Assembly (NCBI GenBank): GCA_023423275.1
Contig: JAFAFW010000029.1
Location: 1-32,555 of the forward strand
Direction: 5' to 3'
Source: Pseudomonadota bacterium
Lineage (GTDB): Bacteria > Pseudomonadota > Alphaproteobacteria > Rhizobiales > Hyphomicrobiaceae
Length of the DNA: 32,555 bases
In this document: positions 1 through 7,883 of the stretch, piece by piece
Position numbering within the stretch: the stretch's first letter is position 1
How the letters are laid out: each line of letters opens with the position of its first letter
The notes under the pieces: model-generated
What the model was told of the DNA's origin: nothing
The model's input: the letters and a program-made list of their open reading frames with translations, nothing else
Databases searched by the model: none
Position numbers and translations under genes: made by a program

Positions 1-20
1 GGGCCGCCCCCGCCTTTCCA

Positions 21-108
21 CCGTCATTCCCGCGGAGGCGGGAATCCAGCTTACCGCGCGATCGCATTCGGAAGCCCGTCTGGGTGCCCGCCTTCGCGGG
101 CGTGACGG
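21..108. repeat. REP-like inverted pair 1
   Basis: The first unit (21-49) begins CCGTC, has a perfect 8-bp stem (ATTCCCGC at 26-33, GCGGGAAT at 38-45) around a 4-base loop, and ends ATCCAG. The second unit (80-108) lies in the opposite orientation: it starts CTGG, has a 6-bp stem (GCCCGC at 86-91, GCGGGC at 96-101) and ends GACGG. Stem bases differ between units while pairing is kept, so the palindrome looks maintained. Such pairs resemble bacterial BIME arrangements of REP sequences. Confidence 0.8.
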
Positions 109-191
109 AGTGGGTGGTGTGTGAGGCAGAGGACGACTGCGCACTGTCGTCATTTGTCAGCGTGCGTGGGGAGGGGCGCCCCGTCTTTCCA

Positions 192-296
192 CCGTCATGC
201 CCGCGCAGGCGGGCATCCAGTCGCGTGTCCGCTACACCGGGACGTGTTGTGCAATCCGCGAGATGACCTGGATTTCCGACTTCGCGGAAATGACGG
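192..296. repeat. REP-like inverted pair 2
   Basis: Unit one (192-220) has stem ATGCCCGC (197-204) and GCGGGCAT (209-216), with CCGTC before and CCAG after. Unit two (268-296) is inverted, CTGGATTTCC to GGAAATGACGG. The layout is the same as pair 1: two units facing each other with about 47 bases between. Compared with pair 1, the stems carry compensating changes. Confidence 0.78.
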
Positions 297-323
297 CAAC
301 TGCGGAGACTACCCGCGCATAGC

Positions 324-351
324 AAAAGGCCCGCGCCGGGAGACACGGGCC
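324..351 (-). terminator. Intrinsic terminator of rpmE
   Basis: Read on the minus strand, GGCCCG (351-346) and CGGGCC (333-328) form a GC-only stem around a 12-base loop. It is followed directly by TTTT (327-324). It sits about 30 bases past the rpmE stop codon in the direction of transcription, as expected for a rho-independent terminator. The T tract is short, so efficiency is uncertain. Confidence 0.65.
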
Positions 352-379
352 GCAAAACTCGGAACCCAAGTTCGGACGA

Positions 380-604
380 TCAGAACAGGCCTTCGAACTT
401 CTTCTTGAAGCGCGACAGGCGGCCGCCGCGATCGAGCAGCTTCTGGTCGCCGCCAGTCCAGGCGGGATGCGTCGAAGGATCGATATCCAGCGTCAGCGAG
501 TCACCGTCTGCACCGTAGGTGGAGTAGGTGGTGAACTCGGTGCCGTCGGTCATGACGACCTTGATCTGGTGGTAGTCGGGATGGACGTCGGCGCTTTTCT
601 TCAT
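380..604 (-). CDS. rpmE: 50S ribosomal protein L31, zinc-independent form
   Basis: Encodes 74 residues of ribosomal protein L31, a small protein of the large subunit that bridges to the small subunit. The start MKKSADVHPDYH matches the family's usual N-terminus, and the C-terminal GGRLSRFKKKF is the family's conserved end. An in-frame upstream extension of 36 codons looks unlike L31, and a GAGAG ribosome-binding sequence precedes the ATG at 604. The protein has no cysteine, so the CxxC zinc ligands of the E. coli form are missing; this zinc-free type is common in alphaproteobacteria. It is divergent from the ABC exporter gene and followed by an intrinsic terminator. The assignment is secure. 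Confidence 0.96.
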   Translation of the reverse strand: MKKSADVHPDYHQIKVVMTDGTEFTTYSTYGADGDSLTLDIDPSTHPAWTGGDQKLLDRGGRLSRFKKKFEGLF

Positions 605-825
605 GGCACGGCTCTCGGCAATGGCGGGTCCGCTCGCGTCGGTGCGCGGACAGTCGCGGAAACTGAAGGATTGGCTCAGCGCGACTTCATAATGGAAACC
701 CGCCGCCAGCACAAGTCGTGAGCGTTTGTCGCGCTTGCGGGGACATCGGGATGCTTGCCTCGGGCGCGCCGGGCAGTCATGGTCGCCGGTGTAGGATCGG
801 GCCTGGGAAACGAGGTTAATGCGAG

Positions 826-2649
826 GTGGAGCGGCGTAAGAGGCGGGAACAGGCGGACCAGTTGCCTCCGGAGGGCGCCACCGAACCTGCTGCGCGTCCG
901 TCCCGTTCGTTGCGCCCGCTGCAGGCTCTCAAGCCCTACATTCTGCGTCATCCCGGCAAGCTGGTGCTTGCGGCGGTCGCGCTCCTGCTTTCGGCCGTTG
1001 CGATGTTGTCGCTGCCGCTCGCGGTCCGGCGGATCATCGACACAGGTTTCCTGGGGCACGATCAAGCCTTCATCGATCGCTATTTCGCGGTGCTGCTGCT
1101 GATCGGAGCCGTGCTGGCCTTCTCCAGCGCCGCCCGCATGTATCTCGTCAACTGGCTCGGCGAGCGCGTGGTTGCGGATCTGCGCGCCGATGTGTTTGCG
1201 CATTTGAGCCGGCTTGGGCCCGCCTTCTACGAGGGCACGCACTCGGCCGAGGTCATGAGCCGCCTGACGGCCGATACCACTCAGATCAAGGCGGCGGCTG
1301 GATCTGCGTTCAGCCAGGCGCTGCGCAATACCATCATGCTGATCGGGGCGCTGGGGATGATGTTGATCACCAGTCCGCAGTTGTCGGGCATGGTGCTGGT
1401 GGCCATTCCGGCGATCGTATTACCCCTTATTGCCTACGGACGATCCGTCCGCCGCCTGTCACGCCGCGCCCAGGACACGCTTGCGGAGGCTTCGGCCTAC
1501 GCGGCGGAGAACCTCACGGCCGTCCGGACCATGCAGGCGTTTACCAGCGAGGCGACGGTCTCGGGGCGCTTCCGGCAGGACATCGAGACCGCGTTCGATG
1601 CCGCGCGTGCGCGCCTCAAGGCCCGCGCCGGACTGACGGCGGTTACGATCTTCCTGGTCTTCGCCAGCATCATCGCGGTGCTTTGGTTCGGCGCTGATGC
1701 CGTCGTGCGCGGCGAGTTGAGCGGCGGACGCCTCAGTCAGTTCGTCCTGTACGCCGTGTTTGCTGCGGCCGCGCTGGCCGAACTGTCCGAAGTCTGGGGC
1801 GAGATGAGCCAGGCGGCGGGCGCCGCGGAGCGGTTGACCGAACTCCTTGCGGTTACGCCGCAGATCCGTTCGCCGGAATGTCCGCAGCCACTGCCACGGC
1901 CTGCGCGGGGCCACATCGCCTTCCGCGACGTGAGTTTCGCTTATCCAAACCGCCAGAGTTCGGCGCTGGATCGCATATCATTTGAGGTGCAACCTGGAGA
2001 GACCGTGGCGCTGGTCGGACCATCCGGCGCCGGAAAAAGCACGATATTCAATCTGCTCCTGCGCTTCTTCGACCCGGTGAGCGGTGAGATTCGCGTGGAT
2101 GGTGTGCCGATCAGCCGCGCGGACGTGTCGGCGCTGCGCAGTCGCATGGCACTGGTACCGCAAGAGGTTGCGCTGTTTGCCGATACCATCGCGGGCAATA
2201 TCAGCTACGGAAAGCCTGATGCCTCCCTGACGGATATCATCGCGGCGGCGGCGGCCGCGCAGGCCGATCGTTTCATCTCCGCGCTGCCGGAGGGTTATCA
2301 GACCCGGCTTGGGGAGCGCGGCGTGTCGCTTTCCGGCGGCCAACGTCAACGGATCGCGATCGCCCGGGCCATTCTGCGCAATGCACCGATCCTGCTGCTC
2401 GACGAAGCAACGAGTGCGCTGGACGCGGAAAGCGAGACCGCAGTTCAGGGGGCGCTGGAACAGGTCATGAAGAATCGCACCACGCTGGTGATTGCGCACC
2501 GGCTGGCGACGATCCAGAAGGCCGACCGGATTCTGGTGTTCGACGGCGGCCGCATCGTGGAGGAGGGGACACACGCGGCGCTTGTGCGTGCTGGCGGTCT
2601 TTATGCGCGCCTTGCCGATCTGCAGTTCGTGGTGGAGGCGGCCCAGTAA
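826..2649 (+). CDS. ABC exporter, fused membrane and ATPase domains (MsbA/multidrug type)
   Basis: A 607-residue half-transporter that should dimerise in the inner membrane and export a lipid or hydrophobic compound using ATP. Residues about 45-330 form the six-helix exporter domain. The ATPase domain follows: Walker A GPSGAGKST (398-406), signature LSGGQ (502-506), Walker B ILLLDE (522-527) and switch histidine H558 in IAHRL. All ATPase motifs are intact. The first usable start is GTG at 826, with a GAGG sequence about ten bases upstream; no ATG lies between it and the membrane domain. The basic N-terminal tail of about 35 residues is cytosolic. To my knowledge, related exporters lie beside rpmE in other Hyphomicrobiales. 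The substrate cannot be told from sequence; a lipid A or glucan exporter is possible. Confidence 0.9.
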   Translation: MERRKRREQADQLPPEGATEPAARPSRSLRPLQALKPYILRHPGKLVLAAVALLLSAVAMLSLPLAVRRIIDTGFLGHDQAFIDRYFAVLLLIGAVLAFSSAARMYLVNWLGERVVADLRADVFAHLSRLGPAFYEGTHSAEVMSRLTADTTQIKAAAGSAFSQALRNTIMLIGALGMMLITSPQLSGMVLVAIPAIVLPLIAYGRSVRRLSRRAQDTLAEASAYAAENLTAVRTMQAFTSEATVSGRFRQDIETAFDAARARLKARAGLTAVTIFLVFASIIAVLWFGADAVVRGELSGGRLSQFVLYAVFAAAALAELSEVWGEMSQAAGAAERLTELLAVTPQIRSPECPQPLPRPARGHIAFRDVSFAYPNRQSSALDRISFEVQPGETVALVGPSGAGKSTIFNLLLRFFDPVSGEIRVDGVPISRADVSALRSRMALVPQEVALFADTIAGNISYGKPDASLTDIIAAAAAAQADRFISALPEGYQTRLGERGVSLSGGQRQRIAIARAILRNAPILLLDEATSALDAESETAVQGALEQVMKNRTTLVIAHRLATIQKADRILVFDGGRIVEEGTHAALVRAGGLYARLADLQFVVEAAQ

Positions 2650-2665
2650 GCATGCGGCCATTCGC

Positions 2666-3145
2666 TCAGGTCGTGCGTTCGCTCAAGGCTCGCACTTCGA
2701 TTTTCTCGCCCGGCCGCAAGCCCGCAAAGGCCCCGACATCGTCGAGCGCTTGCGCCCAGATATTCGACGGCGACCACAGCCGCAGCTCTCCGCTGCGCGA
2801 CGTCGGTGTCCGCGCGAATGCGATGCAGATGACATCGCGATCCGGAGAAAAGGCGATCTCGCCAGCCTGAACGAGCACCTTCGCACCGCGCTCGCGGCCA
2901 CTTTCGACCGGTGTCTCGAAGAAGACCTCGCCTTGCCCCCAAAGCTGGACCGTGGAGAAGATCGGCAACGCGCGCCAGATCCGGTCGGCCGTTGGTGTAT
3001 CGAGAAGACGGACGCGGACCTGGACCTTGCCGGAACGGATCACCGCAAGGCGCTCGGCACGGGGGCTCGAAGCGTCACGCGAGGCAGCCGCATGGGCTGC
3101 CGTCGCGGGCTTGCGGGATCTGTTGCGCAGGAGATTGGTCGGCAT
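2666..3145 (-). CDS. Cyclophilin-like (TM1367-type) fold protein
   Basis: Encodes 159 residues. The C-terminal 120 or so match the small cyclophilin-like family typified by Thermotoga TM1367: a beta strand (IRSGKVQVRVRLLD), then TPTADRIWRALPIFSTVQLWG, EVFFETPV, a G-E-I-A-F-SPD turn and FARTPTSR. The family has the cyclophilin barrel but no proven prolyl isomerase activity and no known cellular role. The first 30 residues are basic, Ala/Ser-rich and probably disordered. The gene lies tail to tail with the ABC exporter, 16 bases away, and 57 bases downstream of the ketoacyl synthase gene on the same strand, so it may be a late gene of that transcript. Start ATG at 3145 has only a weak ribosome-binding site, so the N-terminus is uncertain. 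Confidence 0.75.
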   Translation of the reverse strand: MPTNLLRNRSRKPATAAHAAASRDASSPRAERLAVIRSGKVQVRVRLLDTPTADRIWRALPIFSTVQLWGQGEVFFETPVESGRERGAKVLVQAGEIAFSPDRDVICIAFARTPTSRSGELRLWSPSNIWAQALDDVGAFAGLRPGEKIEVRALSERTT

Positions 3146-3202
3146 CGGCCCGACTTTAGCGGCCGATGCGAGCGTTGTCGCGGATCAGGCTGCGGCGACG
3201 TG

Positions 3203-4447
3203 TCAGGCCGGCGGCTTGCCGAAAATGACCACCGCGTTGAGGCCGCCGAACGCGAACGAGTTTGACATCGTGTAGTTGACCTTCATGTCGCGGCCGACAT
3301 TCGGAATGTAGTCGAGGTCGCAGCCCTCGCCCGGCTCGTCCAATCCGATGGTGGGCGGGACCCATCCCTCGTTGATGGCCTTGATGCAGGCCGTCGCCTC
3401 GATGCCGCCGCCTGCGCCGAGCGGATGGCCGTGCATCGACTTGGTCGACGAGATCGCCAGCTTGTAGGCATGCTCGCCGAACACTTCCTTGATGGCGTTC
3501 GTCTCGTTGAGATCGTTAATCGTCGTCGCGGTGCCGTGCGCGTTGAGATAGTCGATATCGCTCGGCTTGAGCCCGGCATCTTCGAGCGCCAGCTTCATGG
3601 CTTCGCGCGGACCTTCGACGTCCGGGTTGACCATGTCCTTGCTGTCCGACGTCATGCCGTAGCCGACGAGCTCGGCCAGGATATTCGCGCCGCGCTTACG
3701 GGCGTGTTCGTAATCCTCCAGCACCAGCAGACCGGCACCCTCACCGAGCACCGTCCCGTTGCGTTTCTTGGAGAACGGGAAGCAACCCTCGGGCGACAGC
3801 ACGTGGAGCGCCTGCCAGGCCTTCATGGTGCCGTAGTTGATCACGGCTTCCGATGCACCGGCGATGGCCACGTCGACCATGCCATGGCGGATATAGTCAC
3901 GGGCGATGCCCAAGGCGTGCGTCGCAGTAGAGCAGGCGCTGCAGGTCGCGAAGGTGGGGCCCTTTACGCCATATTCGATGCCGACGTGTGCCGAGGCGGA
4001 CGACCCGATGATGCGCAGCAGCGTCAGGGGATGCGTGGCGCGCTTGTTATGGATGAACAGGTCGCGATAGGCGACCTCGTAGGTCGTCAGACCGCCCGCG
4101 CCCGAGCCGATGATACAGGCGGTGCGATACGGGTTCACGAATGGAACTTCGAGGCCGGATTGCTTGACGGCTTCGTCGGCCGCCGCGGCGGCGAACCAGG
4201 AGTAGCGGTCGGCATGAACGATGATCTTGTCGCGCTTCGAGCCCTTGAGGCGAGCCCGATGATCGAAGTCCTTGATCTGCGCCGCAATCAGGATCTTGAG
4301 ATCCTCGACGGGAAACCCGCCCACTTCGCTGACGCCTGATTGGCCGCGCTTCATGCCGGCCCACAATTCGTCAACGGTATGACCGATCGACGTCACGGCA
4401 CCCATGCCCGTGACGACGACGCGGCGCGCGCCGTTCGCGTTTGTCAT
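3203..4447 (-). CDS. Beta-ketoacyl-ACP synthase, FabF/KAS II type
   Basis: A 414-residue condensing enzyme that elongates an acyl chain on acyl carrier protein by decarboxylative Claisen condensation. The Cys-His-His triad is intact: C172 in TCSACSTATHAL, H304 in NAHGTAT and H341 in SMHGHPLGAGG, with K336 before the second histidine. The C-terminal NSFAFGGLNA glycine loop is present. Length equals FabF. It lies 79 bases after a dedicated acyl carrier protein gene on the same strand, and both are divergent from an acyl-CoA synthetase. That context points to a specialised lipid rather than housekeeping fatty acid synthesis, because no fabD, fabG, fabZ or plsX is nearby. Several positions differ from housekeeping FabF (for example ATHPLTLLRIIGSSAS), which fits a secondary paralogue. 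Start ATG at 4447 follows AGGTCAG. Confidence 0.9.
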   Translation of the reverse strand: MTNANGARRVVVTGMGAVTSIGHTVDELWAGMKRGQSGVSEVGGFPVEDLKILIAAQIKDFDHRARLKGSKRDKIIVHADRYSWFAAAAADEAVKQSGLEVPFVNPYRTACIIGSGAGGLTTYEVAYRDLFIHNKRATHPLTLLRIIGSSASAHVGIEYGVKGPTFATCSACSTATHALGIARDYIRHGMVDVAIAGASEAVINYGTMKAWQALHVLSPEGCFPFSKKRNGTVLGEGAGLLVLEDYEHARKRGANILAELVGYGMTSDSKDMVNPDVEGPREAMKLALEDAGLKPSDIDYLNAHGTATTINDLNETNAIKEVFGEHAYKLAISSTKSMHGHPLGAGGGIEATACIKAINEGWVPPTIGLDEPGEGCDLDYIPNVGRDMKVNYTMSNSFAFGGLNAVVIFGKPPA

Positions 4448-4475
4448 ATCTGACCTAACGTCCCAATGAGGCTCG

Positions 4476-4498
4476 AAGGCGCGAAGAGGCGGCGCCTT
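4476..4498 (-). other. Hairpin between the acyl carrier protein and ketoacyl synthase genes
   Basis: AAGGCGC (4476-4482) and GCGCCTT (4492-4498) are perfect inverted repeats with a 9-base loop in the 79-base gap between two probably co-transcribed genes. There is no T tract, so it is not a classic terminator. It may stabilise or process the upstream acyl carrier protein message, which is normally needed in excess. Confidence 0.45.
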
Positions 4499-4526
4499 GG
4501 CGTATGCGTGTACTCAGGTGGCTCTC

Positions 4527-4808
4527 TCAGGAAGCCTTGGCGCCAGCGGCTGCACCTTCGCCGGATCCGGACATCAATGACTTCACCCGATCCACCACGG
4601 AACCGACCGTTTTGAAGTCGGCGGCTTCTTCGTTAGCATTGTAGGGAATCTCGATACCGAAGGTATCCTCGATATCAAACACAATCATGGCAAGGTCGAG
4701 CGACTCGATCTTGAGGTCTGTCAGCGCGGTCGACAAGTTGATGTCGTCGCGTGGCTCCTTCATGTGCTTCTTGAGAATATCGATGATCTTTGTCGCTACT
4801 TCATCCAT
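4527..4808 (-). CDS. Dedicated acyl carrier protein
   Basis: Encodes 93 residues of an acyl carrier protein that carries the growing chain on a phosphopantetheine arm. The attachment site is S36 in IESLDLAMIVFDIEDTFGIEIP: the usual D-S-L is E-S-L here, with the hydrophobic acidic helix II behind it. I chose ATG at 4808 because GGGAGAG lies just upstream and MDEVATKIIDILKK is the normal helix I; a longer in-frame start adds 28 unrelated residues. The C-terminal tail after residue 80 is a Gly/Ala-rich extension not needed for the fold. It precedes the ketoacyl synthase and is probably its partner. It is distinct from housekeeping AcpP, which typically sits between fabG and fabF. Confidence 0.9.
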   Translation of the reverse strand: MDEVATKIIDILKKHMKEPRDDINLSTALTDLKIESLDLAMIVFDIEDTFGIEIPYNANEEAADFKTVGSVVDRVKSLMSGSGEGAAAGAKAS

Positions 4809-5150
4809 TTCGCTCTCCCACACTGCATTAGCAGGTGCAAAGGGGCCGGTGTTGCTTGGACCCTCAGTAGTCCAGGCAGATCTGGAGAACAAGCTGGCGC
4901 GTCACATAACCGTAAACGGCCCACGTGTCCAGCCACGCACGATTCCGACCGGCCTCGCCAGCCCGAAGTCCTGCCGAAAGCGGTCACCTCGACCGAAATT
5001 CGCCGCCCGCTTGTCCCACATGCGGAGTGCTACTGCTCTAGTATGGTATGGCAAAAGTGTGTTCAATGCTCAAGGGGTGGCGTGCCTGCGGCCAAGCGCC
5101 CGGGAGCGGGGGCAGGGCCGAAGGAAGGCCGGGCAGGGAGGGCTGAACGG
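4809..5150. other. Divergent intergenic region of the lipid module
   Basis: A 342-base gap between the acyl carrier protein gene (minus) and the acyl-CoA synthetase gene (plus). The synthetase frame stays open through most of it, but the encoded residues are Cys/Arg/Pro-rich and unlike the family. It must hold both promoters. I found no convincing sigma-70 pair or clear MerR dyad by eye. A GGGAGGG sequence near 5136-5142 serves as the synthetase ribosome-binding site. Confidence 0.6.
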
Positions 5151-6884
5151 ATGAAGGCGGATGCCGCGGTGGGCAAGGGGGGCAGCCATGCTCCGGAGCC
5201 CGCGTATCCTTGGCTTTCGAGCTACCCCCAGGGTGTCGCCTGGGACCAGGAATTCGCGGCCCGTCCGGTGTTCGCGTTCCTGGACGACGCCGTCGCGCGA
5301 TACCCGGACCAGCCGTGCACAAACTTCCTAGGTAAGGCCTTGAGCTATGCCGAAATCGGCCGCCTGGTTGACCGTACGGCAGCCGGGCTGCAGAGGATGG
5401 GAGTGGGGAAGGGCACCCGGGTCGGACTGCTGCTGCCGAACTCGCCGACTTTTCTCATCTATTATTACGCAACGCTTAAGGCGGGCGGCACAGTCGTTAA
5501 CTATAACCCACTCTATACACTGGAAGAATTGACCGCGCAGGTGCGCGACAGCGAAACCGAGCTGATGGTGACGCTCGACCTGAAGATGCTGTTCGACAAG
5601 GTCGAGGGGCTGCTTCAGTCCGGCATGCTTTCACGGGCGGTGGTGTGCTCGTTCGCCGATCTTCTGCCCACGGCCAAGTCGCTGCTCTTCAGGGTGTTCA
5701 AACGGCGTGACCTGGCGAGCATCTCGCGGTCTCCTGTCGTGGGCCGTGTGACGGGAGATGCCGATGTCCTCGCCGGGGCGCCGGTGTTCACGCCGGTCAC
5801 CATTGATCCGGCGAATGATGTCGCGGTGCTTCAATATACCGGAGGCACGACGGGCACGCCGAAGGGCGCGTTGCTCACCCATGCCAACCTGACCGTGAAC
5901 GTCGAACAGCTCATGGCCTGGGCGCCCAATCTGGACCGGGGTGACGAGCGGGTTTTGGGCATTCTCCCGTTTTTCCACGTGTTTGCGATGACGGTCGTCA
6001 TGAACTTCGGCGTGGCCATGGCCTGCGAGATCATTCTCATGCCGCGTTTCGTGCTCGATGACGCCATGAAGCTGATCGATTCCAGCAGGCCGACTGTCAT
6101 GCCCGGCGTGCCGACTCTGTTCAGCGCCATCATGAACCACCCGAAACTCACCGGCTTTGATCTGTCGTCGCTGAAGTTCTGCCTGTCCGGCGGCGCTCCC
6201 TTGCCGGTCGAGGTCAAGCAGCGGTTCGAGGCACTGACCGGCTGCAGTCTGGTGGAAGGCTATGGTCTCTCGGAGACCTCGCCGGTTGTGACAGCCAACC
6301 CGTTGGAAGGTCCGACGCGGTCGGGGTCGATCGGTTTACCGTTGCCCGCCACTGTCGTCTCGCTGCGCGACCTTGCCGATCCCAGTCAGGAGGTGCCCTT
6401 GGGAGAGCGAGGCGAGTTGTGCGTGAAGGGGCCGCAAGTGATGAAGGGGTACTGGAAGAAGCCGGATGACACGTCCAGTCAGTTCATCGGCGACTTCCTC
6501 AGGACAGGCGACGTGGCTGTGATGGACGAGGAGGGGTTCCTGTTCATCGTCGACCGCATCAAGGATCTCATTATCTGCTCCGGATACAACGTCTACCCGC
6601 GCCGTATCGAGGAGGCGATCTATCAGCACCCCGCAGTCGAGGAAGTGACCGTCATCGGCATCAAGGATGCGCATCGCGGCGAAGCCCCGAAGGCGTTCGT
6701 CAAATTGAAGCCAGGCATGTCTGCGACCGCGAAAGACATTCTCAAGCACCTCGAGCCGAAGCTGTCGCGGATCGAGATGCCATCGGAGATCGAATTCCGC
6801 GAGACGCTTCCCAAGACGCTGATCGGGAAGCTCTCGAAGAAGGAATTGAAGCAGGAAGAAGGGCAGCGCCGGACAGGGGCATGA
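5151..6884 (+). CDS. AMP-binding acyl-CoA/acyl-ACP synthetase (FadD-like)
   Basis: A 577-residue member of the ANL adenylating family that activates a fatty acid with ATP and transfers it to CoA, or possibly to a carrier protein. The P-loop YTGGTTGTPKG is near residues 228-238, the A5 motif EGYGLSETSP near 370-380, the A7 to A8 hinge RTGDVAVMDEEGF and VDRIKDLI near 450-475, and the catalytic lysine of IGKLSKKEL near 562. I chose ATG at 5151 because GGGAGGG precedes it and the length then matches FadD (about 560). It is divergent from a ketoacyl synthase and an acyl carrier protein, and overlaps the MerR gene by the ATGA junction at 6881, so the two are co-translated. Chain length preference is unknown. 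Confidence 0.9.
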   Translation: MKADAAVGKGGSHAPEPAYPWLSSYPQGVAWDQEFAARPVFAFLDDAVARYPDQPCTNFLGKALSYAEIGRLVDRTAAGLQRMGVGKGTRVGLLLPNSPTFLIYYYATLKAGGTVVNYNPLYTLEELTAQVRDSETELMVTLDLKMLFDKVEGLLQSGMLSRAVVCSFADLLPTAKSLLFRVFKRRDLASISRSPVVGRVTGDADVLAGAPVFTPVTIDPANDVAVLQYTGGTTGTPKGALLTHANLTVNVEQLMAWAPNLDRGDERVLGILPFFHVFAMTVVMNFGVAMACEIILMPRFVLDDAMKLIDSSRPTVMPGVPTLFSAIMNHPKLTGFDLSSLKFCLSGGAPLPVEVKQRFEALTGCSLVEGYGLSETSPVVTANPLEGPTRSGSIGLPLPATVVSLRDLADPSQEVPLGERGELCVKGPQVMKGYWKKPDDTSSQFIGDFLRTGDVAVMDEEGFLFIVDRIKDLIICSGYNVYPRRIEEAIYQHPAVEEVTVIGIKDAHRGEAPKAFVKLKPGMSATAKDILKHLEPKLSRIEMPSEIEFRETLPKTLIGKLSKKELKQEEGQRRTGA

Positions 6885-7324
6885 CATCGCGTCGCGTTCG
6901 AACACCTCCTGATGTGGGGGCACACGTACGGTCTGAGGCCGACCAGCAATTCGCGATCGGTGACTTGGCTGCAGCCTGCAGCGTGACCATGCGCGCAATC
7001 CGCTTCTACGAAGCCAAGGGGCTTTTGCGGCCAAGCCGGATCGGCAAGGCGCGCGTCTATTCCCGCGCCGACAGAGCACGCCTGATGATCATTCTGCGCG
7101 GTAAGAACCTCGGGTTCTCGCTGGAGGACATCGCCGACTACCTCCGCCTTTACGATTCCGATCCTGCGCAGGTTGCGCAGACGCAGCTGTTGCTGGGCAA
7201 GGTGGAAACGGCGATCGGGGATCTACAGAGAAAGCGCGCTGACCTCGATCGAACGTTGCGCGAGCTGGAAGAAATCCGCGCCAAATGCATCGCGCATCTC
7301 GATGCGCAGAACAAGAAACGTTGA
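6881..7324 (+). CDS. MerR family transcriptional regulator
   Basis: Encodes 147 residues. After a 23-residue basic N-terminal arm, FAIGDLAAACSVTMRAIRFYEAKGLL is the MerR winged helix-turn-helix, followed by the wing (ARVYSRADRARL) and the helix GKNLGFSLEDIADYL. The C-terminal half (about 95-147) is a single long dimerisation helix. No cysteine is present, so metal or thiol sensing is unlikely; the layout resembles regulators of fatty acid and branched-chain acid catabolism (LiuR-like). The start overlaps the synthetase stop as ATGA, implying one operon, and it may regulate that operon and the divergent acyl carrier protein and ketoacyl synthase genes. The long N-terminal arm could mean that a later start is used, but no in-frame ATG lies before the HTH. 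Confidence 0.87.
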   Translation: MTSRRVRTPPDVGAHVRSEADQQFAIGDLAAACSVTMRAIRFYEAKGLLRPSRIGKARVYSRADRARLMIILRGKNLGFSLEDIADYLRLYDSDPAQVAQTQLLLGKVETAIGDLQRKRADLDRTLRELEEIRAKCIAHLDAQNKKR

Positions 7325-7485
7325 TGTTTGTCGTCAGGGATTAATTTCTGACGCGCGAGTATTTCTGTGCCCTCCGCGCAACTAGAAGAAGTCTTCAACG
7401 CGGTGCGGTGTTGTTTTGAGTTCCTAATCCGAGGCGCATCTCGATACTTCGTCCGTGGCAACGAGATTCGCTGTTGGGGACACGG

Positions 7486-7845
7486 ATGAAAAAAGCGCCC
7501 ATTCTCGGATTATTGAGCATCGTGATGTTCGGGAGCGTGCCGTTTGCTTCGGCACAGGAGACCGGGCTGGACGCCCTGCATGAGCAGCGGCGCGAGGGCA
7601 ACCGGATCTGCATGGTCAGCCACTTTCACAACGGGGCGAGCAGCAGCAACCTTCCGAGCCGCAAACAGGCGGAAGCAGAGGCGATCAAGGACTGGGTTGG
7701 TTTCACGGCGTGGGAATATGGCGATCCCTGGGGTCGCTACACCATTGCGGCCAGCAAGAAGATGGACTGCTCGAAGAGCACGAGTTCCACATGGTCGTGC
7801 AAAGTTGAGGCACGGCCGTGCAAGCCGGTAGGCCGCCGCCGATAG
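7486..7845 (+). CDS. Small secreted protein of unknown function
   Basis: Encodes 119 residues. MKKAPILGLLSIVMFGSVPFASA is a good Sec signal peptide, with cleavage after ASA leaving a mature protein of about 96 residues. The mature part has four cysteines (in RICMV, MDCSKS, WSCKV and RPCKP), which could form two disulfides in the periplasm, and a Trp-rich core (DWVGFTAWEYGDPWGRY). I do not recognise a named family, though cysteine-bearing periplasmic proteins of this size are common in Hyphomicrobiales. ATG at 7486 was preferred over TTG at 7474 because it begins a normal signal peptide and follows GGGGA. The gene is convergent with the DUF1134 gene, 38 bases away. Confidence 0.8.
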   Translation: MKKAPILGLLSIVMFGSVPFASAQETGLDALHEQRREGNRICMVSHFHNGASSSNLPSRKQAEAEAIKDWVGFTAWEYGDPWGRYTIAASKKMDCSKSTSSTWSCKVEARPCKPVGRRR

Positions 7846-7883
7846 TCTTGCGACCCTTTCCGCAAAGTCCGGTCTGAGAAGGC

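Larger units (their letters stand above)
1..323. other. Gene-free stretch with two pairs of REP-like palindromes
   Basis: I see no convincing gene here. Short open frames exist on the plus strand, but their peptides are translations of the palindromic repeats (ARAGGHP and LRGNDG type words), which are typical false ORFs. The content is two facing pairs of REP-like elements, listed separately, followed by the rpmE terminator. Confidence 0.75.

Noticed and set aside
121..408. Plus-strand frame at the left edge giving a 95-residue peptide
   Set aside because: The peptide is a translation of REP-like units (ARAGGHP, LRGNDG) and overlaps the rpmE terminator.
3425..4339. Open frame of 304 codons opposite the ketoacyl synthase gene
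   Set aside because: It is a shadow of an intact catalytic gene and has no domain or ribosome-binding site.
7332..7353. Inverted repeat CGTCAG-N10-CTGACG just after the MerR gene
   Set aside because: There is no T tract and the 10-base loop is AT-rich; it may be an operator or nothing, and I could not support either.
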